In this document: in pieces, positions 12,249 to 25,000 of the stretch
How positions within the stretch are numbered: the first letter of the stretch is position 1
How the letters are laid out: the number at the start of each line of letters is the position of its first letter
Source: Clitopilus passeckerianus
Lineage: Eukaryota > Basidiomycota > Agaricomycetes > Agaricales > Entolomataceae
Reading direction: 5' to 3'
NCBI GenBank assembly: GCA_944990035.1
Contig: CALYLX010000143.1
Location: 1 to 64,000 of the forward strand
DNA: 64,000 nucleotides
Notes under the pieces: model-generated
Told to the model about the DNA's origin: nothing
Database searches by the model: none
The model's input: only the letters and a program-made list of their open reading frames with translations
Translations under genes and position numbers: made by a program

Positions 12249-13416
12249 GCCTGCTCCGAGTCAGTTGTCAAAAAATTTCCGCTTTGCAAAGACAAGGAAA
12301 GCCTCCGTCCCAGGCAGTGACATACTCCTAGATTAAGCGAGGCCTTTAAAAGAATCTGATGTCATTACGGCAGACCTAGTGGGATATCTTCCCGCCCTTC
12401 TAACGACTCGTTCGTCCCATAGCCTCATCTGCTTTAAGGCCGTCGTGGGGTTTTTGTATCCCCCACAAAAACTGTAACCCAACGCCACCTCTTGCGCCGC
12501 CACCTATCCAATCTGCAAGCATTCGGCGATACACCATCATTAATATGCAGGTGGCTGATTGTGTCGATCTTCTCCAAGTCAGTAAGTATCTTATCATGGC
12601 AGCCAGGTGTTTCGTACCATATGCTGTGCTTTTGCAAGGCCCCCGCACGTGTTCAGACTTATGACAATCCTTTCTGAGGACCGAGTCGGTGCAGCTCCAG
12701 CTTCCCGGCGGCCTATCACCTTGCAAGGCAACAATGTGGTTGTGCCAAGAAAACTCCCGCCAGGTTAGGCATACACGTGGGTATGACCGTTATATTCGGA
12801 GGGAGGGAGGGCTCACAGCGTGGTTTCTGGCACGATTACACCATTTCTGATCGAGTTGCATCGTATTCGTCCATCTGGGCGGACCGTTATTGATAATTCA
12901 TAGGATAGATCGTTTATCACGCCTACTACACTATTCTTACACTCCAGTGTAATTCCAGTAGCAGGTGGCCCCTATCGTGAGGCGCTGTCAATAACTTGCC
13001 TGCTTGATGTATTGCGGTCCACTAGGTGTCAAAAACCAATAGATTTAGAACGTCATACGAGGCAGGCCGCCTCAAGGCCATCTACCCAACCCGAACCGTT
13101 GAATGTAGAGAGCGTTGTAATGGGCGGGAAGTTGTTGAGAACTACCTTCCCACAAATGTCTGCCCGCACGCTTAAGGTGACTCCCCAATTCTCATGAAAC
13201 TCAACAGATTAGTGTCGTGTTCGACACGGTATTACATACTTCCGCGGTCCACATTACAGGTATGTGCAGGCATATTCTATATATATTCTCTTCGAGACGA
13301 TTAGCCTGAGGGTAAACCGACTGTACGAACTCGCACGCCAATAACGGACGGGTGTAATTCAGATGGTTACAAGGGTTCCTTTGGTGACTGGCGAGTCCGA
13401 TGAGCACGTCCTCATC
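12249..13416. other. intergenic, nothing recognised
   Basis: About 1.2 kb. A reverse open frame at 12400-12726 (108 codons) is Cys/Trp/Arg-rich with no family resemblance and I treat it as chance. Confidence 0.4.
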
Positions 13417-14830
13417 CTAGGGAAGTATTGGTTGTTGAAAAGGAACTCTGTCGTGATGTGCAGCCATGGTAAGCATGAAATTAGTCTGGGAACCATCATT
13501 CTTCCGAGGTTGTCAATAGGGATATTAGATATGTAACGGGAATCAAGCTTACAACGATGGTGTGCGGAAATCCAGGGTCGAACGGATCGATACTCTCCAA
13601 ATATTGAATTTGGGGCGGTGAGAGTCGGATGGTGAGGGCTTGGATATTCTGCTTCATTTGCTCAGGCTTGCGCCCGCCAATCGTTGGGAATACATAAGGA
13701 GCCTTGTGCATGACGTATGCAATGGCAACTTTAAATGAAGGTAAGCCAGGCTTCCATACGATAACGAAAGTCCGGATAGTCACCTGAAGTCGTGCTTTCT
13801 GCTCCAACTTCTGCAGCAACTTTTTCGAGGGCATCCGTCATTTTTCTCTCTGCCTCGGTACGCTTCCAGCCATGCGTATCTGTTTTGAGGTCCCGCCCAG
13901 GTTCACCTGACTTCTCGCGCCGTTACTCCTTTGCATTGTTGAGCAGCTTACCGCCACAAAGAACGTTCCAAGGTGCGATAGCCATACCGTGCTGACGAGC
14001 CATGGGAAGAATGTCTCGCTCAACGGACCTGTCCATGACGTTCCAGCTGCCTTGGTAAACAGCAAACGGGGTCTTTCCGTGGTCCAGAGCCCATTGGTTG
14101 GCCTGGGAGACGACCCAAGCTGGGGTGTCAGAAATACCCTGGAATCCAAGGAGTTGAGCTTTCAACTCGAAAAACTGGATGAACTCGCTGGCTTACCAGA
14201 TACAGAACCTTCCCAGCAGCAACAAGACTGTGGGGATTGGTCACGAGCTCCTCAATGGAAGTCTCATAGTCCCAGACGTGGACGTAGAGAAGGTCAACAT
14301 AGGTTGTGAGCAATTTCTTCAGGCTTGCCTCGAGGCTGAGGCGTAATGACTTATGGTTATTCCCGTGGTAATGAACCTTTTGCTTGATATTTGGGTCTCC
14401 GAGCTTGAAGTTGAAGCTGAACTATGAAGTAGATTAGCTACGATATCCGGAGAAAGTAGCTGTATTTTCCACCTTAGTCGCTACGAAGATTTGGTCTCGG
14501 ATACCCCGAGTCTCCATCCACTCGCCAATAATTTTCTCCGACGTTTCCTCCCGGCCGGGTGAAACTCAGTACAGAACTGTGACCATCAGAGTTAGGAACT
14601 CACTAATTGTTGGCAGTGTCGATGAAGTTACCCCCAGCCTGATATTAGGCATCGAGGTAGTCCATGCTTGATTCCTTGCTCATCGCACCCATCCCTATCT
14701 TTTCCCATGTTTCTCCGATGCTCATAGCACCAAGCATCAATGGAGAGATATGAACGGAGGCATTTTTCGAGAGAGCGCGATAACGTGCAAGGGTGCTGGG
14801 TGGCGCAGGAGGCTGAACAACGAAAGACAT
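13417..14830 (-). pseudogene. broken aldo/keto reductase (aryl-alcohol dehydrogenase-like)
   Basis: Reverse-strand remnant of an AAD/norsolorinic-acid-reductase-like aldo/keto reductase. Family sequence runs through the whole region: SPLMLGAMSIG near the start, GGNFIDTANN, EETSEKIIGEW, KVLYLGISDTPAW, GKTPFAVYQGSWNVMDRS, the C-terminal FPTIGGRK, and a final exon ending in ILP-stop at 13417. Reading it as one protein meets an in-frame TAA at 14645-14647 (where the family has Tyr), another TAA at 13923-13925 (between AKE and RRE), and a junction near 14560-14604 that fails to keep frame with any acceptor I could find. Introns elsewhere are still clean (for example 14132-14190 region and 13500-13540 region), so the decay looks recent. 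Alternative: assembly errors, but three lesions make that less likely. Confidence 0.75.
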
Positions 14831-15977
14831 GGTGATCTGTGTTTCCTGTCGAAAACGGTGTATATTGGGCTTCCTGCCTTGGTGTTGGGTTAAATATAGC
14901 GTCTGAAGTAAATTGAAGCATCGTAGTCATGTAATTTCGGATGCTCAGCCGTCCTTTTGCCGTCCTCAGTCGTAGCGTATTGATCCCCTGGCTTTGGGCC
15001 TACAATTCATCAGCACCCAAGCGCCCACAACGCTCTCGGCTGCCATGCGTTGCCGCCTGGATAACCTGTTACCTGATCTGATCTAATCTTGGTGGTCTGA
15101 GGTCACATGACTATGGAATCTCATGTGGGCGTCACTGGGTGGTCTTGGGAATCTCGATGGTTTCCGAGTCTGAGCCTCGTGGGTTACGTCTTGAATGCTG
15201 GATGTTGGATAATCACTCGCATATTACAAGACTGCCAAGCCGAGTCGGGGTTGCACGTTCTGGACCTATAGAGTGGTGATGCGTAGAAGAAGCCAGTGGT
15301 GGTCGCCTGATAGAATGGTGTTGCGGCCTCAGGCTGAGCTGAAAATCTGCCAGTGAGCTACCATTCTGATCCCGAATTCTGAATCGCATCAGCAAAAGAA
15401 TTCCATCTGTGCCGAGGTCAGGCTGGCGTGCACTTATCCATCGTCAATTTGCAGCAAATAATCGAGTTGATTATCAGAGGAAGCTCTGGGTCCAACTCAC
15501 ATTCGTGTTGTGTCAGGGGTCTTACAGTCGTACCGTATCACGGTAAACCACGGCTGCTGGTCCGTTGACATATCTTGATTATCGGGCGGCGGTTTGTTCT
15601 AGGCCTTTGCGTCCATGTGAACGAGAACACGGAAGGCGACAAAGTAGAGCGAAGTATAGGCTCCACCGGCGACTTCACATGACGGCGTAAATATGGGATG
15701 GGATGAACAGATACACCTGGGGTTCTGAAACCCTTCGACCTTAGAAAGTCGTAAGAGAAGAGCTGAGATAGCAGATAACAGGCCTCATGTGTCGGCCCTC
15801 TGGTGCATTTTGGGACTAACCAGAGAATAAGTCCGATAACGAGACCACGCCAGGAGGGGCCAGGGACTGGGTTACAACGTGCATTATGACATTAATCATG
15901 AAGTCCATTCTTGTACAATAGCAGAATCCTGGTAGCTCTGGCGACCAGTAAGAAACGACAACGGGGTGAAGAAGAGG
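14831..15977. other. intergenic, nothing recognised
   Basis: About 1.1 kb upstream of the aldo/keto reductase remnant and downstream of the GH16 gene. Only short frames; no feature called. Confidence 0.4.
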
Positions 15978-17509
15978 TTACAGGAAGCCGAAGAACAAGG
16001 ACACAGCAGCAGCACCTAGTGTTAGGAAAACATTGCCGCTGCTTGCTGTAGCATCATTTCCACCGCTCGATCCGCCTGTGCCGTTTCCATTACTCCCCGA
16101 GCCAGAGCTGGAGGAACTTCCACCCTTGATAACGTTGTTGGTACCGTCAGAGCTGTAGACGCGGACAGAACCGATCTCGAAGTATGCGGTGGCATAGTCA
16201 GACCCGTTCCCGACGACCCAATCGTTGTAGCAGACCCCGGAGCAGGTCTGGTTGAAGATTGTGGGTGCACCAGCGAAATCTGTGAGGGAAACAGTTAGAA
16301 TTGTGGGATTAGAGGCGGGAAAGCAGGGTGTTCAAGTTCCTTACCTCCACAGAGTGTAATGTCGAAAATGAGATTCTGAGGTTCGAAGAACTGGGACATG
16401 CTGCATGCGGCGGAAGGCCAGTTTCCGGTGGGGGTGCCTAGGGTGGAGGTGTCGATGCTAGTGGCATTGGAAGAAATCGAGCTGGGAACATTGGCACGGG
16501 AGAAGAACCAGATCCTAGGGGTGCATCAGTACCCGCTAAAAACCGACAACTAATCAGGAGATTTACGAGATACCAGTGTCAGCCATCTCGGTGACCCAGA
16601 CACCACCTCCCGCCGCACCAAAAGCTTCCCCGTAGGCAGCCTGGTTCCCGTCTTGAATGAGACAGCCTTGGTTGTTGTTATCAAATTTGCTGCAGTCCGT
16701 GGAAACGACGCTGGAGGTGGTGGTGATGGTTGGATTGGACAGGTTGCAGCCTGGGTTGGTGTGAAGACCCATTTGATTGTTTTTGGCGAGGTTGACGCCC
16801 TCTAAAGTGTCGATTTCACTGAATGGGGGAGTGAGAAGGTGAAGCAGTCGACAAAACCAGAACTTGCTTACCCGCCTTGGGGCCAGTTCGGTGATTGAGA
16901 CCACCTGTGATGGTGTTAGAACTATTAGAACATTGGAATTAGTATCGCGATTACCACGCGGGCCAGACTGAGCACTATGGAGGAGGAAGTTAGTGACGGC
17001 AAGCTAGGGGAAAATCAGGAAACACACGCACTCCGTAGGGTAGATGATATATATCTGCCACCCAAACATTCCCAACGCCATATCGATCGTTGGTTGATAT
17101 GCGGACGGTATTGCGCTTCTCATTCCATGGGACGGTGGAGGTATTGTCAACCTTGATGATGGCGTGGTTTGATCCAGGATCGACGTAGGCAAGTTGTGCA
17201 GAGGCTGCTACGGATGCAGAGACAAAGCTGCACAGGGGTTATTATCATGCTAGTCAAGGCATCAAGTGAACTTGCATAGCATCGCCGTTCGTGAGATTGT
17301 CAACTTGAGGAAGAATGCAGTGGTGAGTGAAAGTACACATCAACTATAAACTCCTTACAATGGTCATAAAACGTCCAGTCATTGAAGAAATTTGAGCCAG
17401 CATACTCCTTGATCATCTGATAGTTCGCAGCGGAAACAACGGGAGCAACATTTGAGACCAAAGTTACGGAAGCTACAAGCAGTGAGGTTTGAAGCAGTGA
17501 ATGGTGCAT
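15978..17509 (-). CDS. GH16 endo-beta-glucanase, secreted and probably GPI-anchored
   Basis: Glycoside hydrolase family 16 (laminarinase-like) acting on beta-1,3(4)-glucan in the wall or in plant material. Eight exons: 17509-17359, 17303-17276, 17227-17032, 16974-16955, 16904-16872, 16818-16567, 16514-16345, 16279-15978; 383 residues. Signal peptide about 1-27, then the typical YDHFDNLTNGDAIF start. The catalytic motif is Glu144-Ile-Asp146-Thr-Leu-Glu149 in GGEIDTLEG, split by intron 5. A Ser/Gly linker and a hydrophobic C-terminal tail (FLTLGAAAVSLFFGFL) look like a GPI-addition signal. Intron 2 (17275-17228) begins GC (gcaagt) rather than GT; only this choice gives GDAIFVS. Exon 4 is 20 nt. 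Function and family are secure; exact substrate is not. Confidence 0.92.
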
Positions 17510-18587
17510 ATTCCGTCGATATAGAACAACCAGTGTTCAAACAGAGTGGAAGGTGGTAAGAAGTCAAGGAGTCGGTTGCTGCGGAAGGAAGCGACGATTT
17601 TAAGTGAAACTGGGCAGGTTATAAACGTTGCCTGGAGTATTTTTAAGCTCGCCACGAATAACAATGACAATGCCATAGCTGATGATAAATTTAGCCCCTT
17701 CATTGTAGCGAGAATAGCCTAAGGCAACGGTGAGCCCGGTGATTGGAGCTTTTGAAGCCTCGAGGCGAAGATGATGGGCTTCTTGGTCATGTAATGGTTA
17801 GCAGCAATCGATTCCAGTGGAGCTTGCCTGGTAACAAGCGGCGAGTACGAAGTCAGCACAACGATAAGGTCAGACCGAACTGTTGCGCCGGAGACGCGGT
17901 GATATGATTTGGCTGCTGGATGTAGATGGCTAAAAATAGATTGCTGCTGTGAAAGGCTTTGTCTTGAGCTTAGGCAACGAAAGCTGACTTGTTCAGCGTC
18001 CGAAAATTCAGTGAAGTTGCGGCGTGTAGTTAAACCTCTAAATCGACATTTCAAATGGTCCAGCAACATTGACCACACTCAGCCGCCTGTGGTGGGTCTC
18101 ATCCAGCCAAGCGTTTCCTGCTGGGTTCTCTGCAGTGACTGTAATTGAAGAAGATGATCGAAACTTCAATGAGAGGTGATCCAACTGTTGCGGTGAGGGC
18201 GGAACAGATGATGCAGCTGTTGGCAACGACGGCGATAGCTTGGCATGCGAACTTGACTGAATTGCCAGGAAAAGATTTGGGCTCGGCTTCACGTTGCCGA
18301 TATACTAAAAATGCGAAAGCAAGTCGTACTCATAGCTTCACCAATAGAATTTTGCAGGCGTGTTGTGCAAATCTGAGATTTCTCGTCAGTTGAATATAGA
18401 CCTTGGTGGCCTTTGAAGCCAGCTTTCGCTCAAGCTGGTCACAGACTAAGGAACTGAGCCAAAAGCTAACCCTGCAAAAATCAAGTCCACAGCCGTGAAT
18501 ATATGGGGATGCTTGTGATGTGGAATTTGCAGAGTTATATAGCAACGACGACGCGCCAACTCAAGCCTTCCACTTACACCTCACACC
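17510..18587. other. divergent spacer between GH16 and the fucosyltransferase-like gene
   Basis: The two genes point away from each other, so this 1.1 kb should hold both promoters. A TATA-like gttatatagc lies at about 18533, roughly 50 bp before the forward start codon. No ORF here resembles a family. Confidence 0.4.
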
Positions 18588-20164
18588 ATGCCAGGCTGGA
18601 AGGACAAGCCTACATCACCCTGGAGAATGTCAGGCCAACTCACGAACCGACGACGCCAATACTTTGTCGTGCTCGGCATTGTGGTCTTCGTGATGTTCGT
18701 GTTATACCACCCCAGCAAAGTCACACATTCTGCCAAGTTTGCTGGAGGTCTTTCGAGAGAAGACAGCACCAAGAAGACTGAGTGGGAAAACCCTCCTACT
18801 CTTGCCAAGTTGAAGAAATGGCAGGAGAACCTGCCTCAGCACAACTTAAGCTTGCCATACCCAGAGGGCAGGACTGGCCGCTACGTCAAATTCTCAAACC
18901 AGGTGAAACGATTGGGATGGAACAATGCTTTCAACGAAATGTGAGTACACTACGTGTTATACCTCTCATAGTTTCTGAAGCTGAAGAACCACAGTCTCAT
19001 GAATACACATCTTGCCTACGAATCAAAACGCGCCTACGTCTTCCAGCCTTACATTTGGAAGGAATCGCACTATGCCTGGCCCGAACATAAAATGCGCGAA
19101 ATACCACCCAGCACCCCTCTTCCCGCTATCATCTCGGGACCTTCTGCTGGAGGCCCATGGGACGAAGGTGACGATGCGCCTCGGTCCGTTTCCGAAGAAT
19201 GGTTCGAGGTCGTTTGCCCCAAAAACGAAAGGACCATAATCAATACCCGCGACGTCAAGCCAAATATTGGCTGGGCCGACGGCGTTGAGATCTTCAACCA
19301 TTGGAAAAAGATCCTTCTCGACTCACAAGATAGGTGTATCGAAATCGAGCCCGAGCACTATACAAAGGATTTCTTCCCTCAGACGTTCGATCTTTGGCTG
19401 TGGGGAAGCACTCGTGTGCGCTCCCTCTGGCCTATTTTCGCGCATTCGCCTACCTCCCGTCTCCTTGAGCCATCTCATATCGTCAAGTCCGCCGTTGACA
19501 GGAATGAATACCTTTTCATCCCTCACGGACCCCGACCCAAGGTTGCCGTCTCCCGCAGCTCCTATGACCGCATGCTTGCGGTGCATGTTCGCCGTGGTGA
19601 CTTCAAGGAGTCTTGCCTCCACCTTGCCAAGTACAACTCGACCTTCTACAGCTGGAACCTGCTCGAAGACTTGCCCGATAGCTTCACACCCCCTCCAGGA
19701 GGCGAGCCCGAGAAGAACACCCCTGAGAACATCGAGAAGTACTTGGAGCACTGTTTGCCCAGTGCGGAGGACATGGTTCGAAAAGTCCGGGAGTCGCGTT
19801 ATGAATACCTGGACATTTCCAAGAAGGGCCACCGTGTTTTGGATGTGCTGTTCTTGTTGACAAACGAGCAGGGAGAATGGCTTGAGCAACTGAAGAAGAC
19901 GTTCAAGCAGGACGGCTGGCACACAATTGTCACCAGCAAGGACCTTGAGCTGGACCAGGAGCAAACGGAAGTTAATATGGCTGTGGACATGGAGATCGCG
20001 CGGAGGGCTGCGGTCTTCATTGGTAACGGGGTACGCCTTTAGTTTTGCAAAATAATCATTCCGGTCGCTAATGACTTTATGAACAGTGGTCTTCGTTTAC
20101 GAGTAACATCGTTCACAAACGCTTGGTTGATGGGAAGGAGTATGTTAGTTGCCGCTTCTACTAA
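18588..20164 (+). CDS. O-fucosyltransferase-like type II membrane protein
   Basis: Fungal protein of the GDP-fucose protein O-fucosyltransferase-like fold; probably a Golgi glycosyltransferase, but activity is unproven for this fungal branch. Three exons: 18588-18940, 18995-20030, 20087-20164; 488 residues. A short basic cytosolic tail (NRRRQ) precedes one membrane helix at about 25-40, giving type II topology. The nucleotide-sugar-binding signature HVRRGDF is at about residues 315-321 and a conserved C-terminal block FIGNGWSSFTSNIVHKRL spans intron 2. I end the protein by reading through 20147-20164 (EYVSCRFY-stop), which fits the usual aromatic C terminus better than a possible third intron. 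Five nearby Cys residues suit a lumenal domain. Confidence 0.75.
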
Positions 20165-20403
20165 TGCTATAATACACTGCATGTGTACATATAATAGACA
20201 CTTATATAGTTATGGGGGACATTCCGCAAAATTGTGCGATTGAGGCGTTGAAGGCGCGGGCTGACTGACCGATACTGGCACATAAGGAGCTAGCGCTGAT
20301 TTCACACGTGGGTCCGTTCTAACAGTTTCCACAATCCCTGGGTGTCAAGACGCCTGACACTGTCCCCTTTATACCCAACCCTCAAATTTTAGCCACTCAT
20401 TTC

Positions 20404-21772
20404 ATGGATTACGATAGGAAATCGGCCGTTTCTTCATTCTACGGTCGCAAAAATTCGATGGATGCTCTCAATAGGGACTTTCCGGGACCGTCGTCGAGCT
20501 CTCAGCGACCTAGGGATGACGCTTCATCATTCTTCAATCCGGATGCACCGAGGAGCAGTATGGACCCTCTGAATGGGCGACCGTCTGCTGGATACAACAG
20601 GGGGTCTTATTTCAACGCTGGGAGGGCAGAGCCGGTGCGAGGTGGGAGGGATGAGGAAGAGGCTGGTGAGAAGGTTGGAGAGCATATTTGGGATGTTTAT
20701 GCCGATTTCAACAATGCTGGTCCTCGGTACAGCACGAATCTTGGGCAGCAGAGCTCTAAAGGGTGAGTTTCATCGACGTCTGTCCGGTTGCGTTGATATT
20801 GAGACGAAATGCAGTTATGAGCCTCTACCCCCGTCAACACCGCTAAAAGACGACGATGCTGCAAGTTCGAGGAACCCCGTTGAAATGGTTACCGTTCCTG
20901 CTCTCGGCGCTGAATGGGGACGCGAAGAGCTGAAGGACATGACGAAAGCGTCGAGGAAAGCTAAAAAGGCAGAGGCACGACGGGCCCAAATCACGGCCTT
21001 CAACCGAGGCGAACGAGGGCTCTGTGGAAAATGGCTCACAAGGAAAACCCTTGTTTTCACTCTTTTTATCCTCTGCGCTATGTAAGTTCCATCGCCCATT
21101 CCCTGTTGATTTTTCCCTAATGTTGGACATATTTGTAGAGCCGCTATTGTGCTCGGCTTCACTATTCCTCGAGTGCCATCGTTCTCCTTCAACAGCGAAA
21201 AGCCCCTCATTCAAGCCTCGGGCGATTGGAACAAGACCATTCCAACGTACTTCAACCGAGCTCCTGCCAACTTCTCTTTCCCTGCTTTCGCATCTCTCAA
21301 AGTGGATACCTCAAGCAATTACCTCCCTCTCAAATTCAACTCTCTTGAAGCAAAAGTTTACGACCTTGACTCGCTGAGACTAGTCGGCGAAGGCGAGCTT
21401 AAGAAGCTCACCCTTCCGAAAGGATTCCCCGCAATTCAACTGCCTTTGAATATCACGTACCTTGGCGAAAATTCTTCCGATGTTACATGTACGTCCGTCC
21501 GTCATATGCATTACCACGAAGCTGATTCTGTATCTTTTTCAGGGGCAAGCTGGTACAACGCATGCAAGAACAAGGGTCAGTACCCTAATGGGCTACGTCC
21601 TCGTGAGTATCCTTGAGGTGTTCTGTTACCACATTGACTAACCCTGCACTCAGCCTTGAAATTCCGCTTGGTCCTTGACATGAGTATCTTCGGTCTCCCA
21701 GGCAAGCGTGCCACCTCAACACAAATTTCGGATGCCCCTTGCCCAATTGAACTCGATCAGAGTAGTGCATAA
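20404..21772 (+). CDS. LEA-2-like membrane protein, function unknown
   Basis: Five exons: 20404-20762, 20815-21081, 21139-21488, 21543-21602, 21654-21772; 384 residues. The first 200 residues are Ser/Gly/Asp-rich and disordered. One membrane helix (TLVFTLFILCAIAAIVLGF) straddles intron 2, followed by a beta-rich domain with several N-glycosylation sequons (NKT, NFS, NITY, NSS), as in LEA-2/NHL-type fungal proteins that sit in the plasma membrane or endomembranes. The helix and the VTWASWYNACKNKG block form only after splicing. A basic stretch (KASRKAKKAEARR) just before the helix points to a cytosolic N terminus. Family assignment is by pattern and moderately sure; function not assignable. 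Confidence 0.7.
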
Positions 21773-22372
21773 ACTTTTACCTTAGCCGTACATACCATGC
21801 TTTCCTCTTTAACCGTTATCGCTGTTGCTGCCTGGGATTCGGACTTCTCACCTATATCGCAATATATACATCACCTGTCACGAACTTTCTAGCTATGACT
21901 CAACTATTACCTGTCCTTTCTGTGTATCGTAAAAATCTGATACTTTAATTATTGATTAACTTGCATCTTCGCAAGTATTCTTATAGACGTTTTTTAACCT
22001 CATTTATTGATTCACTTGGTCTTTTGGCGAGTACTCGTATCGACTTTTTAAACATCTCTTGACTTTCAAGAGCTAATACTCGAATATCTCTCGCTCACAA
22101 TTCACGCTCGCCTTGCACCCTCGGGTGGGCAAAATTATTTCATACAATGGAGGGGCCAGGTTAGCTCCGCCAGGGACTTGAGAGAGGGTCATCGATCTCT
22201 GAGATCGAGGCTATACTGATCGAGCAAAAGAGGAGACTTCATGAAGTCCATGGTGATTGTACATGATCTTTCCAATAAATAACATACCGACCGTTAAGAG
22301 GGGACATGATAGCAAGAAAAATATGGGCCCGTGGGTTGAAACATAGAGTAAACCCTCACTGACAAGATATAG
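21773..22372. other. AT-rich downstream spacer
   Basis: About 600 bp rich in T, after the stop codon of the forward gene. A partly repeated motif (cttgnatctt...gcaagtattcttatagacgttttt and a second, similar stretch around 22015-22060) suggests a small imperfect duplication. No gene seen. Confidence 0.4.
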
Positions 22373-25000
22373 TCAAAGAGTCGTCGACGCTGGTTGATGA
22401 ACGGTATATCGACTCGGTGTATGAGCAAGAGCAGGAGGTTCTGAAACAGAAGACCTCAACGCACGGCTTTTGATGGAGAGAAAAGCCCACGAACCATGAA
22501 CCACCTGTGGCGCATGACCAGTTTCCGCATCTATCATCTTCTGGTCACTGGGATACATCGGGCACAGGAGGGGGAACTTCTGCATAGCTAGCTGCACAGA
22601 GATGGGATCTGGAAGGCGGGGTGAAGCTATCCTGATGATAGAGATACGCCCGCATGATCCAGTTAATCTACTCTGATGATGACCACGAGCTCGCGAATTC
22701 CTGATGCGCTTATACAAAAGCAAGGAGGCAAAGAAAATAGCGATGCAGACCAGCACCAACGAAACTGAGGCCAGGGAACGGAGGAAGCAATGTCAAGCAG
22801 AGTCTCGGCCCAGACGATTAGCTGGACTAACCTATGAACAGGGTTTCGTCTGTTCGGTCCCAACAGCTTGGAGGCATGATAAAGAGACACGTAGCCGGGA
22901 AGATGATCTGTGAGGTGCCACAGAAAGCAGCGTCCAGTTGGGTATTAGAGAAAACAGATTCCAAGGGCCTTTATCCCGATTCCTTTGGCGCTGGAAGCTG
23001 TGTAGCAGTGTATCCGCGACAAATCGATTACTGTGAGGCCATAAACGTGGGACGGGCATGGAAGCATTATCAAGTTAATAAGGTTAAATTGGTTCGTAGA
23101 TAGATGATGAGCGCTCCGATCATGGAGTGGAAGGTGTGCAGGTCTGCTGGTTCGAAGAGTCATGGGAAGGTACTAAGTTGGCCGAAGATAGATGTGTGTG
23201 TCAATCTTCACAGCAATAGGTGTGGAACTTCATTGAAACTTTGCATCTGGACAGCAGGGTTTTCCACTAGCCCCTATAATCAGAGACAGATAAGATTATT
23301 CCTGGACTTGGCCCTACGGCAAAATAGAAGACCGAGATATGTGTGTGTGATGAGCTCAGCTGTACGGGCCTCAGATCATCTGAATGATCGAGCCTACTGC
23401 TCACCTCAGAGGAATCACCCAGCTCTGATCCCAGAAACGCACGGAATTAATTCAAAGCATGCAGGTCGCACTGGTCAAAAGTCCTATTGGGTATAGATAG
23501 AGCTTATGATCGATAGAGCCTAGACATAGTACATGACACTACTACGTGCCACAGCCAGCTATGGGCCCGCGTTCCTTGGTCTACCCTAAAGTTCAGAACG
23601 TTCTAACATGGTAGAGCGGCTAGATGCCTTCTTAATACACCACAGGGGCCAATTTCAGCCACTCTTTGTTGTGCTCCTTAAACAGCCGTCTCCATATCAT
23701 CAGTGACGCTTTCTACGTGGAATCACAGTTGGCCCCGTAGGTCCAGTTTCGGGCGTGTGGATGAACGTGCTGTCCTCTTGCCGATATAATGTGACGTGAC
23801 ATGCTCTATCTGGGACGAAAGGGACACCATTAAAGGGGTAACAACATGTTTTCGAGCATGTACCTTTAAGGACGCGTGGCTCGCCCTTTCACGATGGTCT
23901 TGGAGGCGAAGATGGTGGGCCAGCGAGCTTCAGAGCACCTTCTTTCCATGAGAATGAGAATCGAGGTGCTGTGAGGACCAGGGATTAAAATCAGGACGAT
24001 GGCGGTATCGTGGACACGAACAAGAGCATTCGCCTCCTGGGCGAGCGAAACGGCTAAGAGTCTTTACGGCAAGTGGCCTCGAGGCCATTGATCTGAATGG
24101 TAAAATCCGCAGATGAATGATCTAGAGCGATGATTCTTGATAATGTACACCTTGCAGCGGGCATCTGGGGAGAATATGAACAGGGGTATCGTATCTTCGG
24201 CCTGATTCTATCCGGGTAGACTCGCTTCAGCTGGTGGCGAGATGGTCGTGTTGGAGTTGTGTACTGTATCTCCAGCACGTCGAAACGCGAGATTAAGCAA
24301 CTCCTGGGATCCTATGTCAGCAAGATTTACCGATAACACCCGGAAGAAACACTTACTCTAAGTGGCCCGGCAGGCCGTGACATGTCTGGGGTTGTTGGGC
24401 CAGAGGGTTGAAGTAGGAACCTCCAAACATATGCACGACTACAGACTTGAATCAAGGTCACCTCTATCGGCGGTGGCCACCCCGAAGAAATGCTGATGTG
24501 CCATATGGGTAGGACCAGCTCGCGTTGTTGGCTTCGCGTTCGAGATCGGCGTAGGTCTGGGATTACTCGACGAAGGAAGGGAATGATTGGGCTCCCAAAG
24601 AAACTGCTAGTGAGGAGTGCAACGACTAAAATCGATATTTAATGATAAAGATAATCCCATACAAACTCGAAGATAGACTAACGGATGAAGAGTAGCACAA
24701 GTATAGTCAGGAGCCAAGGAGCATTCTTCAGTATAACAAGAAAGATGACGTTGGCGTGTTAAGGATGTTGAAAGCGGGGAGACACTGGAAAACTACAGCA
24801 GCTGTTAATATAAGAGATCATCTAAGGAAAGTGGACAACAAACACACCTTTACACCAATTGCTCAGAGAATGGCAGTGCGCCCTCTGGTACCAGGCTTCA
24901 CCCACCTTCTCGTTCAATATAGCTTCGTTGGAGCTGCCTGAAAGAGGGTCGGTGGTAGGAGAAGGCGATATTCCGAGCGTCTAGAGCAGCCATGGTGGTC
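22373..25000 (-). other. possible decayed or unresolved type I membrane protein gene
   Basis: Not recognised. On the reverse strand several pieces read like protein: a hydrophobic leader-like stretch near 24720-24665 (APWLLTILVLLFI), ANNASWSYPYGTSAFL near 24500, FTIQINGLEATC near 24090, ALVRVHDTAIV near 24020, FIHTPETGPTGP near 23760, and a clear membrane helix near 22760 (SLVLVCIAIFFASLLLYKR) followed by a 110-residue tail ending at 22373. Together they suggest a secreted beta-sandwich domain, one membrane helix and a cytosolic tail. In-frame stops (for example TAA before SQTYADL) break any model I tried, so this is either a pseudogene or a gene whose introns I could not place. It lies just downstream of the LPMO gene. 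Confidence 0.25.

Noticed and set aside
12400..12726. Reverse ORF of 108 codons
   Set aside because: Odd composition, no family signature, no compatible splice partner.
20147..20270. A third intron near the end of the fucosyltransferase-like gene
   Set aside because: The splice options give odd tails, while reading through gives a short aromatic end typical of the family.
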